Source: Candidatus Odyssella thessalonicensis (GTDB lineage: Bacteria; Pseudomonadota; Alphaproteobacteria; Bin65). Taken from it: a stretch of DNA of 13,586 nt. Position numbers and translations under genes: made by a program. The stretch's first letter is position 1. Each line of letters starts with the position of its first letter. The stretch lies in assembly GCA_005240015.1 (NCBI GenBank), contig SBBV01000550.1, positions 1 to 13,586 of the forward strand. The letters run 5' to 3'. A model generated the notes under the pieces. The model was not told the DNA's origin and did no database searches. It worked only from the letters and a program-made list of their open reading frames with translations. Below are positions 11,149 to 13,586 of this stretch, one piece after another.

Positions 11149-12960
11149 ATGTGCGGCATAGCCGGACTCGTGGACCTCGCCGGGCTCGATCGCGCCGACG
11201 CCGCCGCGCGGCGCCTTGCCATCGTCGATCTTTCGCCCTCGGGCGCCCAGCCGATGCTGCGCCATGGCGCGGCGCTCGTCTTCAACGGCATGATCTACAA
11301 TTACCGTGCGCTGCGCAGCGAGCTCGCGGCGCTCGGCCACCGCTTCACCAGCGAATCCGACACCGAGGTGCTGCTTGCCGGCTGGCAGCAGTGGCGCCAG
11401 GCCCTGCTGCCGAAGCTCCAGGGCATGTTCGCGTTCGCACTCTGGGATGCGGCGCGGCGCGAGCTCGTGCTGGCTCGCGACCGCTTCGGCAAGAAGCCGC
11501 TGCTCTATCACCAGAGGGGCGCGCGCCTCGCCTTCGCCTCGGACCTCGTCGCCGCCGAGCATCTCGCCGGCGCTGGCGAGATCGATGCGGCCGCCATCCG
11601 CTGGCTGTTCATGCTGCGCTACATCCCGGAGCCGGCGACGGCACTCCGCGGCTTCTTGAAGCTGCCGCCGGGGCACCTGGCGATCCTCTCGCCGGAAGGG
11701 TTTGCGCTCGAGCGCTGGTATGACCTCGCCGCCGCACCGAAGCCGCGCTTCGCCGACGAGGCCGCGGCCGCGCTTGCGCTGCGCGGCAGCGTCGAGGCCG
11801 CCGTCGCCGACCGCCTCGTCGCCGACGTGCCGGTGGGCGCGTTTCTTTCGGGCGGCATCGATTCGGCGATCGTCGTGGCGTCGATGCGCAAGGCTTCGAA
11901 TCGCGTGCGCACCTACACCGTCGGCTTCGAGGGCGCGCCCGACTATTACGAGGAGCGGCCGGCGGCCAAGGCCGTGGCCGACTATCTCGGCACGGAGCAC
12001 ACCGAGATTGCGGTGAGCGCCGCCGAGGCGCTCGCCGCCGTCGACAAGGTCTTCGATGGGCTCGACGAGCCGTTCGCCGACAGTTCGGCCATCCCGACCT
12101 ATCTCGTCTCGCGCGCGACCCGGCGCCACGTGACCGTAGCGCTCTCGGGCGACGGCGGCGACGAGGTGTTCGGCGGCTACCGCAAATACCAGGGCGAATT
12201 GCTCGCCGAGCGCTATCGCGCGGTGCCGGCGCCCCTCCGCCGCGGCGTCATCGAGCCGCTCGTGCGCCTCTTGCCCGAGAGCAAGCGCCATCCGCTCTTG
12301 GAGCAGGCGCGGCGGCTGCGCCGCTTCGTGGCGCATGCCGGCGGCGAGGCGGCGGTGCGCCAGGCGGGCTGGATGCGCCTGCTCGCAGCGGAGGAGCTCG
12401 ACGAATTACTGGGCCCGGGTGCCGCCAACGGCGTGCTCGAGGAGCGGATAGAAGCGGTTCGGGCCGCGGCCGGCGGCGCGGACCCGCTCAACGCGATGCT
12501 GTTCGCCGACATCGCCCTCGGCTTGCCCGGCGACATGCTGACCAAGGCCGACCGCATGAGCATGGCGAACTCGCTCGAGGTGCGCTGCCCGTTCCTCGAC
12601 CACCGCGTGGTCGAGGCGGCCGCGGGAATGCCCGGCGCGTGGAAGCTGAAGCGCGGCGAAGGCAAGGCCGTGCTGCGGCGCGCCTTCGCCGACGCGCTGC
12701 CGGCGGAGGTCTTCGAGCGGCCGAAGAAGGGATTCGAGGTGCCGATCGCGACGTGGCTGACGGGGCCGCTGCGCGCGTTGGTCGAGACCGCGCTCGACGC
12801 CAAGACGCTCGCCGACCACGGCATCGCGGCCGCGCCGCCGCGGCGCTGGCTCGCCGAGCTCGAGAGCGGCCGACGCGACACCTCGGAAAAGCTTTGGACG
12901 CTCGTCGCGTTCACGCAATGGGCGGCGCGGCGCGGTCCCTCCCTCAGGGCGGCGGCATGA
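11149..12960 (+). CDS. asnB: AsnB-type glutamine-dependent amidotransferase with altered glutaminase domain
   Basis: A 603-residue protein of the asparagine synthase family, which uses glutamine nitrogen and ATP to amidate a carboxylate. In polysaccharide loci the acceptor is often a sugar acid rather than aspartate. The N-terminal class II glutaminase domain begins MCGIAGLVD, with C2 becoming the terminal nucleophile. The synthetase domain has the PP-loop SGGIDS at 234-239 and SGDGGDEVFGGY at 333-344. Two oddities appear. The stretch that normally carries HRGPD is missing, since residue 18 runs straight into AARRLAIVDLSPSG, an apparent in-frame loss of about 30-37 residues. In addition FNGEIYN reads FNGMIYN at 45-51. 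D71 in ESDTEV is kept. Synthetase residues look intact. It is coupled to the glycosyltransferase by an ATGA overlap. Confidence 0.9.
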   Translation: MCGIAGLVDLAGLDRADAAARRLAIVDLSPSGAQPMLRHGAALVFNGMIYNYRALRSELAALGHRFTSESDTEVLLAGWQQWRQALLPKLQGMFAFALWDAARRELVLARDRFGKKPLLYHQRGARLAFASDLVAAEHLAGAGEIDAAAIRWLFMLRYIPEPATALRGFLKLPPGHLAILSPEGFALERWYDLAAAPKPRFADEAAAALALRGSVEAAVADRLVADVPVGAFLSGGIDSAIVVASMRKASNRVRTYTVGFEGAPDYYEERPAAKAVADYLGTEHTEIAVSAAEALAAVDKVFDGLDEPFADSSAIPTYLVSRATRRHVTVALSGDGGDEVFGGYRKYQGELLAERYRAVPAPLRRGVIEPLVRLLPESKRHPLLEQARRLRRFVAHAGGEAAVRQAGWMRLLAAEELDELLGPGAANGVLEERIEAVRAAAGGADPLNAMLFADIALGLPGDMLTKADRMSMANSLEVRCPFLDHRVVEAAAGMPGAWKLKRGEGKAVLRRAFADALPAEVFERPKKGFEVPIATWLTGPLRALVETALDAKTLADHGIAAAPPRRWLAELESGRRDTSEKLWTLVAFTQWAARRGPSLRAAA

Positions 12961-13586
12961 AGATCGCCCAGCTCTGCGCGGTCGATTTCACGCTCTACCA
13001 CTTCATCCTGCCGCTGATGCGTGCGATGCGCGATGCGGGACATGAGGTGGTCGGCATCGCCAGCGACGGTCCCTTCATGGCGAAGATCCGCGCCGAGGGG
13101 TTTCGCGTTGAGCCGGTCTATATCGAGCGCTCGTTCAATCTGATGCGCCATCTCGGCAGCGCGCGTCGCCTGAAAGCGCTGATGAAGCGGGAGCGCTTCG
13201 ACATCGTGCACGTGCATACGCCGGTGGCGGCGCTGATCGGGCGCTGGGCGGCGTGGCGCGCCGGCGTGCCGAGGATCGTCTACACGGCGCACGGCTTCTA
13301 TTTCCACGAGCGCATGGCCTGGCCGAAGCGCGCCGCCTTCGCGGCGCTCGAATGGCTCGGCGGGCGTCTCACCGACGTGCTGTTTACCCAAGCCGAGGAG
13401 GACGCCGTGATGGCGCGGCGCCTCCGGCTCGCGCGCGGGCCGATCGCCGCGATCGGCAACGGCGTCGATCCCGCGCGGTTTCATCCCGCCGCGGATGCGG
13501 CCGAGCGCCGGACGCTGCGCAGCGCTCTCGGGGCGGGCGACGGCGATGCCGTGATCCTCATGGTCGGGCGCCTCGTCGCCGAGAAG
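12957..13586 (+). CDS. Glycosyltransferase family 4 protein (partial, runs off the right edge)
   Basis: The first 210 residues are present. The N-terminal GT4 acceptor-binding domain is visible: MKIAQLCAVDFTLYHFILPL, then AMRDAGHEVVGIASDGPF, then FDIVHVHTPVAALIGRWAA (81-99), VYTAHGFYFHE (108-118) and VIGNGVD-like AIGNGVDPARFHP (165-177). The fragment ends at VGRLVAEK, the opening of the C-terminal donor-binding domain. This pattern belongs to CapM/PglA-like enzymes that transfer a sugar from a nucleotide donor to a lipid-linked glycan at the inner membrane's cytoplasmic face. The start codon overlaps the asnB stop (ATGA), implying translational coupling. Donor and acceptor cannot be inferred from this part. 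Confidence 0.9.
   Translation, partial: MKIAQLCAVDFTLYHFILPLMRAMRDAGHEVVGIASDGPFMAKIRAEGFRVEPVYIERSFNLMRHLGSARRLKALMKRERFDIVHVHTPVAALIGRWAAWRAGVPRIVYTAHGFYFHERMAWPKRAAFAALEWLGGRLTDVLFTQAEEDAVMARRLRLARGPIAAIGNGVDPARFHPAADAAERRTLRSALGAGDGDAVILMVGRLVAEK

Noticed and set aside
12213..13484. 423-codon minus-strand frame opposite asnB and the glycosyltransferase
   Set aside because: It is a shadow of two strongly conserved plus-strand genes and its translation has no recognisable motif.

Overview
The window is high-GC DNA that reads best as an alphaproteobacterial chromosome fragment. The base composition, the codon use, and the protein flavour (SsuA/TauA-type transport, PyrF and ExoIII variants, DUF6152/DUF6644 pair, MarR-type EPS regulator next to a specialised NusG) fit a soil or environmental member of that class. 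The lineage is inferred from general resemblance, not from a marker gene. The left edge (1-59) is an exact inverted copy of 529-587. It looks like a fold-back assembly or library artefact, so the first gene is genuinely readable only from about base 61.

Layout. (1) 61-1761, minus: a substrate-binding protein and the start of its membrane permease, from a nitrate/sulfonate/taurine-type ABC importer, with a divergent two-domain cupin protein at 1901-2782. (2) 2783-4881, plus: an intergenic repeat, pyrF (orotidine-5'-phosphate decarboxylase), then 382 bases without a protein gene, then xth (exonuclease III). That gap holds a chain of hairpins ending in a textbook intrinsic terminator, which is a good candidate for an unannotated structured RNA, and then a long hairpin repeat. 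(3) 4919-6369: two tiny minus-strand genes sharing a 16-residue motif, then a plus-strand pair with overlapping start and stop codons (secreted DUF6152-type protein and a four-helix DUF6644-type membrane protein). (4) 6419-13586: a surface-polysaccharide locus. It has a TviB-type UDP-sugar dehydrogenase (minus), a divergent EPS-type MarR/winged-helix regulator plus NusG/RfaH-like antiterminator, a LegB-like NAD-dependent sugar dehydratase/epimerase (minus), and then a SAM methyltransferase, an AsnB-type amidotransferase and a GT4 glycosyltransferase running off the right edge.

How the parts work together. The right half should make and assemble an acidic, amidated or methylated polysaccharide. 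The dehydrogenase and the epimerase-family enzyme supply nucleotide sugars, AsnB and the methyltransferase decorate, and GT4 transfers sugars. The regulator is preceded by two tandem TGTTCA-N5-TGAACA dyads overlapping a candidate promoter, which suggests autoregulation of the regulator/antiterminator pair. The AsnB protein lacks the HRGPD glutamine-binding segment and has Met for the usual Glu in the NGEIYN motif, so its glutaminase half may be impaired or repurposed.

Nearly every larger intergenic gap carries a different hairpin-forming repeat, and one of them (GGGGTCAGACCCC type) occurs twice, each time a few bases from stop codons. No rRNA, tRNA, CRISPR array, transposase or phage gene was seen.
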